A stretch of 37,633 nt of DNA from Dipetalonema caudispina (lineage: Eukaryota; Nematoda; Chromadorea; Rhabditida; Onchocercidae): positions 1 through 37,633 of the forward strand of contig JABVXV010000467.1 of assembly GCA_013365325.1 (NCBI GenBank). The letters are read 5' to 3'. Positions 26,601 to 37,633 of the stretch are shown here, piece by piece. How positions within the stretch are numbered: position 1 is the stretch's first letter; each line of letters begins with the position of its first letter. The notes beneath the pieces were generated by a model. The model ran no database searches and was not told where the DNA came from. It was given only the letters and a program-made list of their open reading frames with translations. The position numbers and the translations under genes are program-made.

Positions 26601-28886
26601 TTTCACTGAACAGATTATTGGCATTTATTTAAGATCAGGTAAATATGTGAGTGCTGAAAAATTAGTCTGGTGAATTTTTTTTTTTTTTTGGTTAGAGTTA
26701 AAGATAAATATAGATTTGTTTTCATATTTGTTACAAACAAAATCAGTGTAATACAAAGCACGAACTGTTTAATTGTAAACAAAAATCCGGATTACCGGAA
26801 TTTCTTTGTTGTATGCTTTGAAATAAAATCAAGATCTTGTAATGATAGTTGTGAAGAGGAAGAGAAAAATAGGAAAACTGGACAGTATCTGATCATTTAA
26901 AGAGCTAAAGAGATTGAAAAATTGCTAAGAAACAAGACCGATACATTCGAGAGAAATATTGCTGTAAATAGTATGCAAATATAAATAATTGTGTGTCCCA
27001 TAGATCTGTTTCAATTATGGGATTAAAATTTAACACTGTTTACATCCATCTGTTTATCATGGAAGTGATAATAATCTGATTACAAATGCAATTGTATAGA
27101 TTATTGAACAGATTATGAGTATAATTAGATCATGTTATCATGCCAAAGAAATATTGAAGTGATTTTGATGACATTAAAATATTGTGTAATTCTAAAAACT
27201 TGTAATGATGGAAATTTGAAATTTTAGGGAGAAATTTTGAATTCTAATAAGGAATAATGAATAAAAAAAGCATGGAAATTATAAAATCAAGCCAAAACTA
27301 TTGAAAAAGAAAATATTTGCTTGAAAATTGAAGTAATAAGAATCGCAAATTTGAAATTACCGAAGCAATTACTGAAATATATCAAGTAAAAAGCATAAAT
27401 TTTTTATAGAGACAGTTATGGAACAGTGAGATATTTTATTAAAAGTAACGATAAATGAAGTCATACGATCATAAAATAAATTTAAAAGGATAAGATGGAT
27501 AAATGCAAAGAATGAAAGCGAGTGAACGAGATTAAATTTTGAATTGTGAAAAGTTTGTCGAAATAATCCATTAAAATTGATTCAAAACTGGTTTTAAATT
27601 CACCTCTCCTTTTTCCATGAATTCACTTCCTTTAGTTTACATATTCCACCTTTGTATATTTGCATACTGCACATCCCTTGGTAATCTTCGCATGCATACT
27701 GCAGCGTAAGCAAGCAAATATTTAAATGTCCATTTTGTGCTCATGGAAATTATGGAAAAACAATAGACATATAAAAATGCAAGGAATTGGTATGAGTTAA
27801 AGATTTCTGATAATCAATCGCATTTCCGAAAAATTTATTTAGGTAAAGCATCGATATATCTGAAATGCGTAGAACTAAATTGCAATCTTTTTCAGTAAAA
27901 TATTTTATTTAATAAAATAAGAAAATATGATGAATTTAATTGTTATGTTTTTTTTTTTAATTATTTAATTAGGTTGTCGTGATGGAGTAGAGCTCAATGT
28001 CTAACATCGATCGATATCTGGTTTATCCTCGGTGATCATCAGATTCAAGTAGAAAATATTGCCGAAGGCTTCCTTTACCTCTCATTTCATTGTAATAAAC
28101 GTAGGATATTTAATGTCTTGTTCTTTTAAATTTGTAATGGAAATTACATTCAATGATATATTCCAGGAAATTTTATTTCAAATTCCATCTATTTCGATTG
28201 ATCAAGATAAAAACGATTAAGCATAATTCACTACTTCCCGATGTCTCTATTATGAGCAATTGTAAATTGACGTCTTGATTAATTATATTATAGATTGGTG
28301 CTCAAGTAGTCTAGAATTGCTTGAATCAATATTTAGTGAATCTGATCTGTTTGCTTGAACTATTCTGATGATAGGTATCGCGTGATGAAATTTTTACGTC
28401 AGATCAAATTTTCTGAAATATTCCAGAATTTCAAATTTATTCCATATTATGTGCTAAATGATTTAGCTACAAAAAACTTGATTAAATAAATTTAAACTCT
28501 ATTTTCTTTTCATCCTTTTGCATAAAATTACTTCATTTTTTATTGTTTATTTTTTTCGACTGGTATTTAAAAGGAAAAATTTTCATAGCTTACTTCCGAT
28601 CCAAAAGTCTTCGTAAATTTTTGAAAAGTATAATGCTCAAACGAGAATTTCCAAGAGTTGCTTCCTATTTCAGGCCAAGATTTCAGGGATCTTATTTACC
28701 AACACTCAATCATAATGAATTCCCGCAGATGGATATAAGATGAAAATGAAAGAGGAAAGCTTCAAGTGCGAAAATCTTTTAGTCAGTGCCAATTCAGAAC
28801 TTTGTTATACTTCCATCTACATTCAAAGCATTTCTCTTTATCGCTGGTTAGGATTTTTTGATAGTCCCTCATTTCTTTTCTTTCAG
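21881..28886. other. long AT-rich region, no confident gene
   Basis: No family-recognisable coding sequence in seven kilobases. Short exon-like pieces with splice signals exist on the plus strand: 24629-24690 (reads MLNSNGLAVKL, then a GTAAAT donor in phase 2) and about 24918-25046 (open after TTTCAG). They are too short to support alone. The region could be intergenic, or it could be introns of a gene ending at the exon candidate 28887-28992. Confidence 0.45.
23601..23642. repeat. AGT triplet microsatellite
   Basis: Nine AGT triplets, one GGT interruption, then four more AGT and a decayed end. AGT is the reverse complement of ACT, so this is the same triplet family as the array at the window start, in opposite orientation. 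No coding context. Confidence 0.9.
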
Positions 28887-28992
28887 GATAAATGTTGCTG
28901 TGCTGAACCGCTGGTCGGATGCTGAATTTAATTTAACAAAGCTGCATTTTATTAGCGTCATAACTGCGACGTTATTGTTGCTTATCAACTAA
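28887..28992 (+). CDS. possible last exon of an unidentified gene, hydrophobic C-terminus
   Basis: A strong acceptor (TTCTTTCAG) ends at 28886. If the upstream exon ends in phase 2, the frame reads INVAVLNRWSDAEFNLTK, then a hydrophobic stretch ending SVITATLLLLIN and TAA. A hydrophilic segment followed by about 13 hydrophobic residues at the very C-terminus resembles a GPI-anchor signal or tail anchor. Codons are less AT-biased than the surroundings. No upstream partner is established; 24629-24690 has a compatible phase but is weak. I do not recognise the protein, and chance cannot be excluded. Confidence 0.35.
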
Positions 28993-29773
28993 TCCTTCAA
29001 GCCGAAGCACTACCGATCTCTCAATTTTTATTCTTCCATCTGTGCATTTGTATTACGAAAGCAGCAAATCGATTACTTCCAATAAAGAGAATTACGTAAT
29101 TCACGTTACAAGCATAACATGACGAAGATCGTATATACGCCTTAGTGCTTATAGTGCACGCAGAAAGAAAAACTTCGGTTCATCACTATTTAAGTTTGAT
29201 TCTCATTTGGATTGAAGATCGATGTTGAAGAATTAGCACATGAAAGTTCATACTTTTTCAGGTTAACTCCATTTCAGCATCCCAATTTTATATGCACATG
29301 AAAGCAAAGCATAAACACTTTCAAAATTAATAAATTTCAGGGAACAATTTACTAGTTCCATAAAAATTTCATAAATTTCATATTTGTAATTAAAACGTAC
29401 ATGCATGTCCAATAATAACCGATTTGCTTAGTATATTTCTCAAAAGTGAATTAGGTATAATTCAAAGAAGTTTGCATTTCTTTGTTCAAATTTGAATGAC
29501 ATATAAATCACAATAATGGACTATGTACATGCATAATTTCCAATTTCTTTTATATCTTACAATCAATAAGCAAAGTATAGCAATATTGATCGTTTTTCTT
29601 TTTTTTCTTTTATCCTTCAGAATCAGGATTTTTATCAAGTTAAATACTGAAGTATAACATAAATAAATTGGTATTTCGGGTAAGAATAATCTAAATACTG
29701 TAATGAAACCCTAATAACATCTGTTTTCATCCAATTGCTCAACATTTTCACAAGGCAGTTCGATCAATTTGCT
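28993..29773. other. AT-rich spacer
   Basis: No supported coding sequence. Several TTTCAG motifs occur (about 29270, 29287, 29339), but the sequence after them closes quickly in the frames I checked. Confidence 0.45.
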
Positions 29774-30032
29774 TTAGCGCCAGTTGCCAGGCAGTTTGTT
29801 CATCAAATCGCGGTATTTGTCGATCGTTATAGTCCCGATCCTAACTGCCTGTCTACGTTTGTATGTCCTCGCTGCATAACATCTCTGTGTCCGGTCGGCA
29901 TCTCTTCAATTTCGAGCATATTGGTGTTTTATGAGCCAATGGTATACGGTATTTTTATGCACTACTACCTTCTGGGCGATCACCGTTTGTTGATGCTATT
30001 CTTCAATATACCCACACAATTCGTTGCTTCAT
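29774..30032 (-). pseudogene. possible decayed transposase fragment
   Basis: This island is visibly richer in GC than its surroundings. On the minus strand an ATG at 30032 reads MKQRIVWVY then stops. After a one-base frame change, 29995-29909 reads a helix-turn-helix-like segment including KNTVYHWLIKHQYARN, stops at 29906, and stays open to 29774 with a basic segment (AARTYKRRQAVRIG). The order resembles the start of Tc1/mariner- or IS630-like transposases, broken by a frameshift and stops. The plus strand has a competing 100-codon ORF (29735-30037). No terminal inverted repeats were seen. Family assignment is a guess by eye. Confidence 0.25.
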
Positions 30033-31796
30033 ATTGAAACCAAAAGTCTGCAGCTGCTTTCTGTCATTATTGAAGTTTATATTAAGTTAACTCACTAATA
30101 CTGAAAATCCTTTAGGAATTTTAAATCAAGTTTTACAATTATTTATTCTGATAATGTTAACTTTAAATGCATATTCTTTTGAGAAAAGCAAAATGAGCTA
30201 TTTATTATTATTTGAAAATTTGACTTGACATTCCAGAGGTTACAATAAAGTTGAAAATTAACCGATTAAAGTTAAATTGAATAAACCATTGCAAACATGG
30301 CTGACATAGGAAATACTGATCTGATGACGTTGTCATTTTTCCAGTCATTCATCTCTTACTGAGGTATACTTAAGGAATTTCGATCCTTTTACTTATTGTC
30401 TTATTCAATTAAATTAAACTTTCTAATTTTATTGGAAATACAATACCATTATAGTAGTTTGTAAACTAACCACTGTAAAGTAAGTAAAAAATTTTCCATT
30501 CTCTTCCTTTTCTCCCTCTCTCTCTCTCTCCCTCTTTCCATCTCTTACCTTCGTATGATAATAATCGGCAACAAACAGAGGTAATAAAAAGAGAACGCCG
30601 AGAAGACGAAGATACGAAACAGAAGTAAGGCATTAGCTATTTGGGGTTTTTTCTTCCTTTTGTGATGAAGAGAGATTGCCGACAAGCGAAGTTTTAGAGG
30701 AAGAAGAACGTTATGACAACAATTTACAACCGCATCTCTCTCCTTTAACTTCTCTCATTTAAATAATCCAAACCTCAACATCAACCCTCACACTCTTTTC
30801 TTCCCTTCCCTTTCATAATCCTTCTCTTATTACCTTCATTTTCTACCTAAAAATGTTGACAAACAGTATGACCGACCAAATTACCTATGCCATCAATACC
30901 GACAAAAGACTATTTGATGACTCCATATTCCAATCATTCCCACGGGTTCCTTAAACTTGGCTCCACAAGAAAATGAAATAAAGACATCTTTTCGATTAAC
31001 TGATCGATAGGATGATAGCGATGACTTTCATTTCATTCAATTTTATCACAAAATGACATGAAACACAATATTAGTAACAAAGATAATGATCAATCCTCTA
31101 ATGAATGGATGTTCAGAATTTAACCCGTTAGTTTCTGCTAAATTCTCATACAATTTGATCAAATGAAAGATTGTTTACTTATAAATTAATTTCAAAAATT
31201 ATAATGAAGATGTAATTATAGTACGGAACATTTAAAAGGCTTATAATTGATAAGTGAAGGATTCAAGGTGTAATAATTTAACTTTTTCAACATTCTGTTT
31301 GTGATTTTTCGTTGCTTTCCAATAAATCCAATGATCGAAAGCACCAGCAACATACCTGTACCTGCTCATTTATATTGCTTTTCGTTTTGTTATTCGCATT
31401 TTACACTTTGCTGAAATTGTCATCATTAAGTTCCGGTGTCGTTAGAACAGTGATCCTAAATCTCATCCATTGATCTTAGCTCTAAATAATTCTAAATCTC
31501 CACAGAATTATTTTCTTAGAAACATTTCCTGAATTCAATATACTTCTAATTACGTAAATTCTGTCACGTGAAACATAAAAAATCAATTATATCACTCAGT
31601 AAAAGGACGAACAACTTGTCAAACATTTAAAGCTTATTTTTAGGAACTGTACCAAAGAAAAGAGATGATATTTCCATAGTGATAACATTGAGAAATGTCT
31701 CGTCTTCGTTGTCACTGATAACATTCAATACAAAAAATAGACCTTGCTGATAAGAAATTTCAAAAGATACAGCTTATAGTCATACATATGTAACTT
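30033..31796. other. AT-rich region with pyrimidine tracts, no gene seen
   Basis: Mixed AT-rich sequence. Includes a CT-rich tract near 30500-30545 and a stretch of C/T-rich sequence near 30730-30850. No open frame with splice support was found. Confidence 0.45.
30516..30530. repeat. CT dinucleotide run
   Basis: About seven CT units inside a longer pyrimidine-rich tract; the minus strand is GA-rich. Such tracts can be promoter elements, but no start of a gene is recognised downstream. Confidence 0.7.
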
Positions 31797-31946
31797 ATGC
31801 ATCACATTTTTGCACCGGATCAAAGGAAAAAGCCGCCGTTTGATGGTGCGCCTGGAAGCATGGATGATTTTTTGATATGCTGCCACCCCCATCGTTCCTC
31901 TTCCAATTCAAACTTACTGAGCTCACCGTTCTGTTTCACTCGCTAA
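31797..31946 (+). CDS. small ORF in a GC-richer patch (49 codons), unidentified
   Basis: An ATG at 31797 opens a 49-codon frame ending in TAA at 31944. It begins MHHIFAPDQRKKPPFDGAPG, then an acidic/hydrophobic turn (SMDDFLICC) and a Ser-rich tail. The underlying DNA is richer in GC than its surroundings. No known family or signal peptide, and an overlapping frame is also open over part of it. It could be an exon, a small peptide gene, or chance. Confidence 0.2.
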   Translation: MHHIFAPDQRKKPPFDGAPGSMDDFLICCHPHRSSSNSNLLSSPFCFTR

Positions 31947-32227
31947 GTCTTCTCTTTTTTTTTTTTCTATTTTTTTAAAATTTTTATTGAAATAATAGAT
32001 GATATACTAGCAAACGGAAAGATAATGGCAATGATAACAATTGGTAATAATGAATATGATGAAACATTGTTGAATAATGATAACAGTAACAGTTGTACTA
32101 ATGATTAGAGTAATTAATGACAGGACAGAAAATACAGATGATTAGTTTATGATTATGACGACAATCTTCGCATACTTTTTAATACTCAATATTTTTTATT
32201 ACAGCACTGTTTACTTTTGATTTGCAG

Positions 32228-32345
32228 CGGCCTTATCAATGTTATCGGTATATGGTGAAATTGGACCATGTAATCCATCATATCTCAGAATCCAAAAAAC
32301 TCAGCATTTTGATTTTGATTGCATTCATGGCCTTAACAACATAAT
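32228..32345 (+). CDS. possible internal exon of an unidentified gene
   Basis: Acceptor GATTTGCAG ends at 32227 and a GTTAGT donor follows 32345. In the phase 1-in, phase 2-out frame it reads ALSMLSVYGEIGPCNPSYLR, followed by IQKTQHFDFDCIHGLNNI. Two cysteines and mixed polar residues look like an extracellular domain fragment. A second frame (beginning RPYQCYRYMV) is also open, so the reading is not unique. No partner exon is confirmed and no family is recognised. Confidence 0.3.
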
Positions 32346-35300
32346 GTTAGTTAATCATTTCAGTTTTAATTATTTCTTTATGAGTTAAAAAAAAAAATAT
32401 GATTACTTTTATAAGATTCTGTTGGAAATATGAGTGATAACTTACGTTATCTTTGATAACCATCATATAATGCACTAAACTGAAGTATCTAAACGTCATC
32501 TTCGACGTACGCGATTTTTTGACATGAAAGTAACATCAACTTAATAATTCTCGTAAAATTTTTAATTCATTATTCCCTGCAATGTGTATACAGGCACGTC
32601 AAATAAATCACTTAACCATTCGAACTGGCAAAATATGGGTTATTCATCTGACAAGCTCTCTATCACCTCCAGCGAACTCGTCTACCGCTATTACTATCAT
32701 CCTTTACCTTGTTTTCCAACCCCTTCTCCAATGACCTGAACCTACAGTATCCTTATATAATCATCATCTCATCACCTGATTCCCGTTACTATTACCGCAT
32801 TCTTATCAGCCTCCTCCCCCCTTCAGTTTCTGCTCTCGCATCCTTCTTTACGATAAATTGAATCATTTGAGTATCGTAGAATTAGGAAGAGTCTTTATAT
32901 CAATTCGTAAAATTTAGAATTTCATAATCACTTAAAAGTAAACAAAGATTCATTCTTTACAGCATTTTACAAAAATTTTTTGCAAAAAAAACTTTAAAAG
33001 CATTGTAGAAATGAATTGATATTTTGATGAAATCCTCTTATTAATTAGATAATTAGATTATTTCATTACGGAAGGAATTTTCCACTTTACTCCGATCCAT
33101 TCCAAACCATTTTTTCGAATTAATCAGTTTCGTTCCTTACTGTAATATCTCAATCGTTTGTTTATTTCTTATTCAGAAAAATGCCTTCTATCTAACCATC
33201 CGTAAAAGAAATCTTTTATGTCATTTTCATTCAAATTTTTCCAAACGTACAGTAATCTTGAAAAAAAAAAAGATATTAATGAAAATTTATCCGCTTTTAA
33301 TTTGACGAAAAGACTTGAAATACTTTTGTACTGCTTTTAGATGAGATAACAATTTGGTAAGTATTGTAGTAACTTAGTTGAAATACTTCTATCATCATCA
33401 CCACTACAATTAATGAAGTGTCAGATTATGTTGACAATATTAGTCCCTTATATCTCTTATCTAACTATCCCTTTACTTTATGCATCTAAATCAATCAAAT
33501 GATTTATTTTAATCAAATCAAACAAAAGTATGGAAGCACACCTGCTTTTTTTTTTTTTTTTTCTTTTTTTTACAATGCAAAAACTATTGCCGACGTAAAC
33601 AAGAAAAGAAGAGGAAATGTCCACAAGAAATGCGGCTAAGCTTTTGTTCCAAACACCTTTAGTAATAGCAACGGTTAATATTTATAATCGCATTAATAAC
33701 AGTAATAATATCTGTTTTGTTGACAATAAACCGATCGGATACATAACACAATATCCTACTTGAACTTTTTCACTTATACAAATAATGCAACTTCATATAT
33801 GTATGCTAAAATCCTCGGAGAAATATTTCGAATCACCGGGAAATTCAAATAATTATCCAATTTGCTATCTATGATCTTCTTTCGAATAAATAATATTTAT
33901 CTTTCTGGCTTCTCCAAATTTTTAGAACAAAAAAAACAAAAAAAAAAAATGCATAATAAGAGTTTTATTTATGTCTCCGTAAAGTTACAAATTTACATCA
34001 GCAAGTTAAAATTTTCTTTTTAAGAAGTAATATTGCCTTTGGATATACTTTAAAGGATCTGTTCTTTTAGCTAGTCCAGAAAATTATGAATTTCATTTTG
34101 ATTTTTCTTTTGCTGCATTCTTTCTTGTCTAATTATGCTTTGGCTACACTTTAGAAGTTGGCCAGCCTGATTTGAAAAATCATGAGTAGGTAATATGATC
34201 CATAACACTTAAGAAATAGTTTTGTCAACAGTTTACATTATTTCGAAAAGTGAAGTAGATTTTACCGATTAATTTTATTCTTTACTTCAGTCTCTTGATT
34301 TTACTTCATGTATTTTCTCTCTGATCAAGCAATTTGTGAGATGTATATGATGAAGCAACCATACCTTTACTTAGATTAAATGGAATTCTAAAATTTTTAC
34401 GACGTGAGATATTCTATAGATTTCGCAGGAAGTTCTGATTGAAAATTCCTCTTGTTTTGCTATGATAAGTTATAATCAATTTTATCCTTATCAAAGTACA
34501 TAGGTTTTACGTTCCTTAATCATTTAATTCCCTAAAAAATCCTCTCTATTCATTCCAGCTCTTAGATACTTCATCTAATTAGGAAAACAAACAATCTTTT
34601 GAGAGATCTATTAAGAGAAACCTGCAAAATTCTGCAGTATAACACTTTTGCTTGTGGTAATTTCAAAATACGGGGCAGATAGGTAGTCATGGATATGCGA
34701 GTTTATCACTTCCTACGCTAACTTCATCTAGAAGAAATCAGATTTAGAATTAGGTAATTTCGTTACATAATCTATCCAGAAAATAGAAATCGATGGTTTG
34801 AATGGGTGCTTGAATGATCAATAATTTGTCCTTATTGAGTGTATATTATAATGTAGTTTACGACTTCTCAATTTAAAGTTAGTTAGCTGCGTAATGACTG
34901 ACGGATAAGGTCGAAGGAGAAAATTAAGATCGTAAACTAAACTATGCTTTGAAATGAATTGTGTTTGATATGGAGAGAAAATTAAGGTCCCAAAGGCTTT
35001 GAACAAAATTGTGCCGATATCGGAGACATTTAAAAAAACTCTTTCATTCATCAAAATTCAGCTAGACATTATCCGCAGATAACCGATAACTTAACTTGAA
35101 TTGAATCCAAGTGCCAAAACCCATATATTTACAAACTTAAGGATATTTGATTTGATCTAATAATAAGATTAATAATCCGGATCTTTTTTAACTGTATGTT
35201 GATAAATGTGTTGCCAAAAGAGTCAAAAAGTTGACGAAAATATAACTGCACTTTGCAATTTATAATCTGTAACAGATTACTCAAAAGGAAAATAGCAATC

Positions 35301-35797
35301 TGTAGCTTGTGTATTGTTTGATAGGCTAAAATATGAAATTTATAAAGAAATTAATGAAATTGAGATCAATGAAAGAGCCAAAGGGAAAATTTGGAACAAA
35401 ATGAGGAAGAAATGAGAGAGAAACAAAAATTTTTGCTTATGATAGAGCAGCTTCAATACATATAGCTAATACATACATACATCCCTTAATATTACAAGGA
35501 AGGAAAAAGAAACACCGAAAAGATCGGCCAGGCATTCTAGAAGTGATCGAAAATGCCAATGATGCTTTCTTCCTCTCTTTGCCTGCTCAGCACTAAACAA
35601 TTTACAACTTTTCGGACAATTTTAACATTACTATTCAAAGTGCTTCTTCGATATACTTTTACCGCGATCTCTCAGAAGTGCTAATGCAGCACTTGAAAGA
35701 GGCAATGAATTAGCACAATTGAGATCTTTATAATAATTAAATTCAGACATATTTTGCATAATATTTTAGATGTTCTATGGGGGGTTGATGATTTTGC

Positions 35798-36184
35798 ATG
35801 GTTATTTGGAGAAAGGAAAAATGCTCTACACCTTTCGCCATCTTAGCTAACTCAGGTAAGCTGGCGGCAAACATAATAAGGACAAATTTAAGCGTCGTCA
35901 ACGACAATAATTCCGATGCTTTTACAAGTAGTAGCTTTCATAGGCCTTTCCAACTTTTCCTTTATCAACCCCTTCATTCCTTCCCTATTTCACAAATATC
36001 ACCGCTTGGCCAACGCCACCGCCTTGATAATATTGTATGTACAATTCGGGCATCATTAACACATCAAAATCATGTCCAAAAAAGTTCTTCAAATACACAT
36101 TTATGGTTTTTATGTAAAATACCGCCGCTCCGCCATACCCCATCCTCTCTTCCATCACTCATCGTATTGAAGAAGTCTTTGTAG
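35798..36184 (+). CDS. 128-codon ORF of unknown nature
   Basis: The longest single open frame in the right half of the window, from ATG 35798 to TAG 36182-36184. It begins MVIWRKEKCSTPFAILANSG, is rich in Ser, His and Pro, and has no membrane segment or motif I know. A strong donor-like CAG/GTAAGC lies at 35855, so only the first 19-20 codons might be an exon. A chance frame in a C-rich tract is the likelier reading. Confidence 0.15.
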   Translation: MVIWRKEKCSTPFAILANSGKLAANIIRTNLSVVNDNNSDAFTSSSFHRPFQLFLYQPLHSFPISQISPLGQRHRLDNIVCTIRASLTHQNHVQKSSSNTHLWFLCKIPPLRHTPSSLPSLIVLKKSL

Positions 36185-36464
36185 CTATTGAAAAATAGCT
36201 AAGAGATATATATGTTAGGGAGTGGAAAAAGAATTGCTGAGAAATTACTGCAAAAATTCAAATAGTATTTTAAATTTAAATTTAAATTTAATCTCACAAG
36301 AAGAGAATATATAGTAGCATACCGAAGCATTCATCTTTGCTGTCTATTCTTCGCTTCCACAACGATACTGTTCTTTTTGGCTCTCGAAAAATTAAATACC
36401 AGAGGAATGATCGGATAATGTATACTTCACTTTATCAATTCGCTAATATCATCAAGACGTCTTA

Positions 36465-36466
<2 letters not shown>

Positions 36467-36499
<33 letters not shown>
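36467..36499. repeat. 33-base T homopolymer
   Basis: Uninterrupted T run, the longest homopolymer in the window. Read on the minus strand it is A33. No target-site duplication or retroposed gene body was seen next to it, so it is left as a simple homopolymer. Confidence 0.9.
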
Positions 36500-36500
<1 letters not shown>

Positions 36501-37294
36501 ACCATATCCTTAAAATTGATCATGACTAATTTAAAGGCAAATACATTTTGGGTCAGAGTGACAAGCTATGATGATTTAAGTGATAGCGCTATTGATTCTG
36601 CGTAGTTTTTATCAACGTTCACACTATTAATATTCATTAATACATGTGTTTGGGTGGAATCAATGGAACAAGCAAGAAAGCAAGGAACAGAGGGTGACCG
36701 ATCCTTCTAGTTCAGATTCTTCCTTCGTCCACTTCTTCCTCCTTTTCTTATTCTCAGTATGATTCGGTCTGAATCGCTTGTTGTGCTTTTATAAAAAAAT
36801 TCTGAAAAACTAATTTGCTTATTTGTCGGCATGAGCTCCGCAGATGTCTGAACCATTTTGGAATGTGCTGCTGTGCTGCTGTTGAATCATATTACATTCA
36901 CTTAAATATTGAGGGTAATATCTATGATATCTCTGAATTTTACCATCTTTTTAATTATTATTTTGCTAAGTTTATGAAAAAATTCAACATTTAGAAACCT
37001 TATCATTTATTATTATTGAAAAGGAAGCTAACAAAATGATTTTTCTTAAGGTGAACAATTATCTGTTTGATCTGTATGTCTTAACCTAAATATTATAAAC
37101 TTCTTGTTGATTGTTGAAGCAAAATGTTAGAAGTGCTCATTTTTTTTCTTCTCAAACCATCTAGGTTACTTTGGGATGTTTAGTACCATTCTATCACTTT
37201 GTTGAACTTTCATTTTTTTTTTCATCTTTTGTTAAAATTAAGCTGTTGCTATTACTATTACGAATCAAAATCGTTTTTTCAAATCTTACAACAG

Positions 37295-37357
37295 TTCTTC
37301 CATGGCTGTATTGATGATAAGACACAACCTGATATGATAACTTTATTTGATGATTCT
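37295..37357 (+). CDS. possible small exon near the window end
   Basis: A T-rich tract and ACAACAG acceptor end at 37294, and GTTAGT follows 37357. The phase-0 frame of 21 codons reads FFHGCIDDKTQPDMITLFDD plus Ser. It looks more protein-like than its surroundings but is short. It does not join in phase to 32228-32345 without an intervening exon. It may belong to a gene continuing beyond the window. Confidence 0.2.
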
Positions 37358-37633
37358 GTTAGTTATTAATTCAGTCAAAAGATGAAATATCAAGAATTAT
37401 CTTAGTGAGCCAAAAGTGCTTATTTTTTTGTTTAAAGTTAATTAGCATGGTGCAACTTTTCAGCATATTCGGATTTCATCGTGCTTCAGTGCTACCAAAC
37501 TTATATGTCTTGACTAATCAAAGCTGAGAAAATGAAGAAATTTAATGAATAATGAAACATTTGACAATTCTTGAGTTCAGCTCTCCATACATTGCAGAGA
37601 GAATTCTTCTTTCAGTCTGCTTATCGTTAAAAT

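Larger units (their letters stand above)
32346..37294. other. AT-rich region, no confident gene
   Basis: A C/T-rich stretch at about 32640-32860 stays open in one plus frame for roughly 59 codons, ending in TGA near 32740, without clear splice sites. A 128-codon plus ORF starts at ATG 35798 and ends at 36184. It has a GTAAGC donor-like site at 35855 inside it and no recognised domain. The rest is AT-rich with long homopolymers. Confidence 0.4.

Noticed and set aside
36467..36499. Poly(T)/poly(A) tract as a retroposon tail
   Set aside because: No reverse-transcribed gene body or target-site duplication was seen beside it; similar T runs are common here.

Overview
The window looks like nuclear DNA of a parasitic nematode. 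Filarial or other spirurid (clade III) is my best guess. The DNA is very AT-rich. Its genes are split into many short exons by GT-AG introns with TTTCAG/TTTTAG-type acceptors. One gene is an astacin with a C-terminal ShKT domain, an architecture typical of nematodes. I see no bacterial operons, CRISPR arrays, tRNA or rRNA genes.

Two multi-exon genes can be reconstructed with every exon phase compatible. (1) Plus strand, 7461-15418: a UBE3A/E6AP-type HECT E3 ubiquitin ligase of about 953 residues in about 21 exons. It has an intact N-terminal AZUL zinc finger and a complete HECT domain with its catalytic cysteine. (2) Minus strand, 21823-17576: a secreted astacin zinc metalloprotease of 353 residues in 10 exons. 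It has a signal peptide, a short propeptide, a catalytic domain and a six-cysteine ShKT domain. The two genes converge tail to tail, with about 2.2 kb between their stop codons and about 1 kb between candidate poly(A) signals.

Layout: 1-120 is a pure TAC triplet array. 121-7185 is AT-rich sequence with no confident gene. 7186-16418 is the UBE3A transcription unit. 16419-17379 is intergenic. 17380-21873 is the astacin unit. 21874-37633 is a long AT-rich tract holding only isolated exon-like fragments. The best fragments are a possible last exon ending in a hydrophobic tail (28887-28992), a cysteine-containing internal exon candidate (32228-32345), and a GC-richer island whose minus strand resembles a decayed transposase helix-turn-helix (about 29774-30032).

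The two genes show no obvious functional link: one acts in intracellular ubiquitination, the other in extracellular proteolysis. I did not find a convincing new biological system. The most notable points are the Met-to-Leu change in the astacin Met-turn, a nematode UBE3A with exactly conserved AZUL zinc-ligand spacing, and some ambiguous or unusual splice junctions. Exon boundaries come from reading frame, splice signals and recalled family sequence, not from transcript data.
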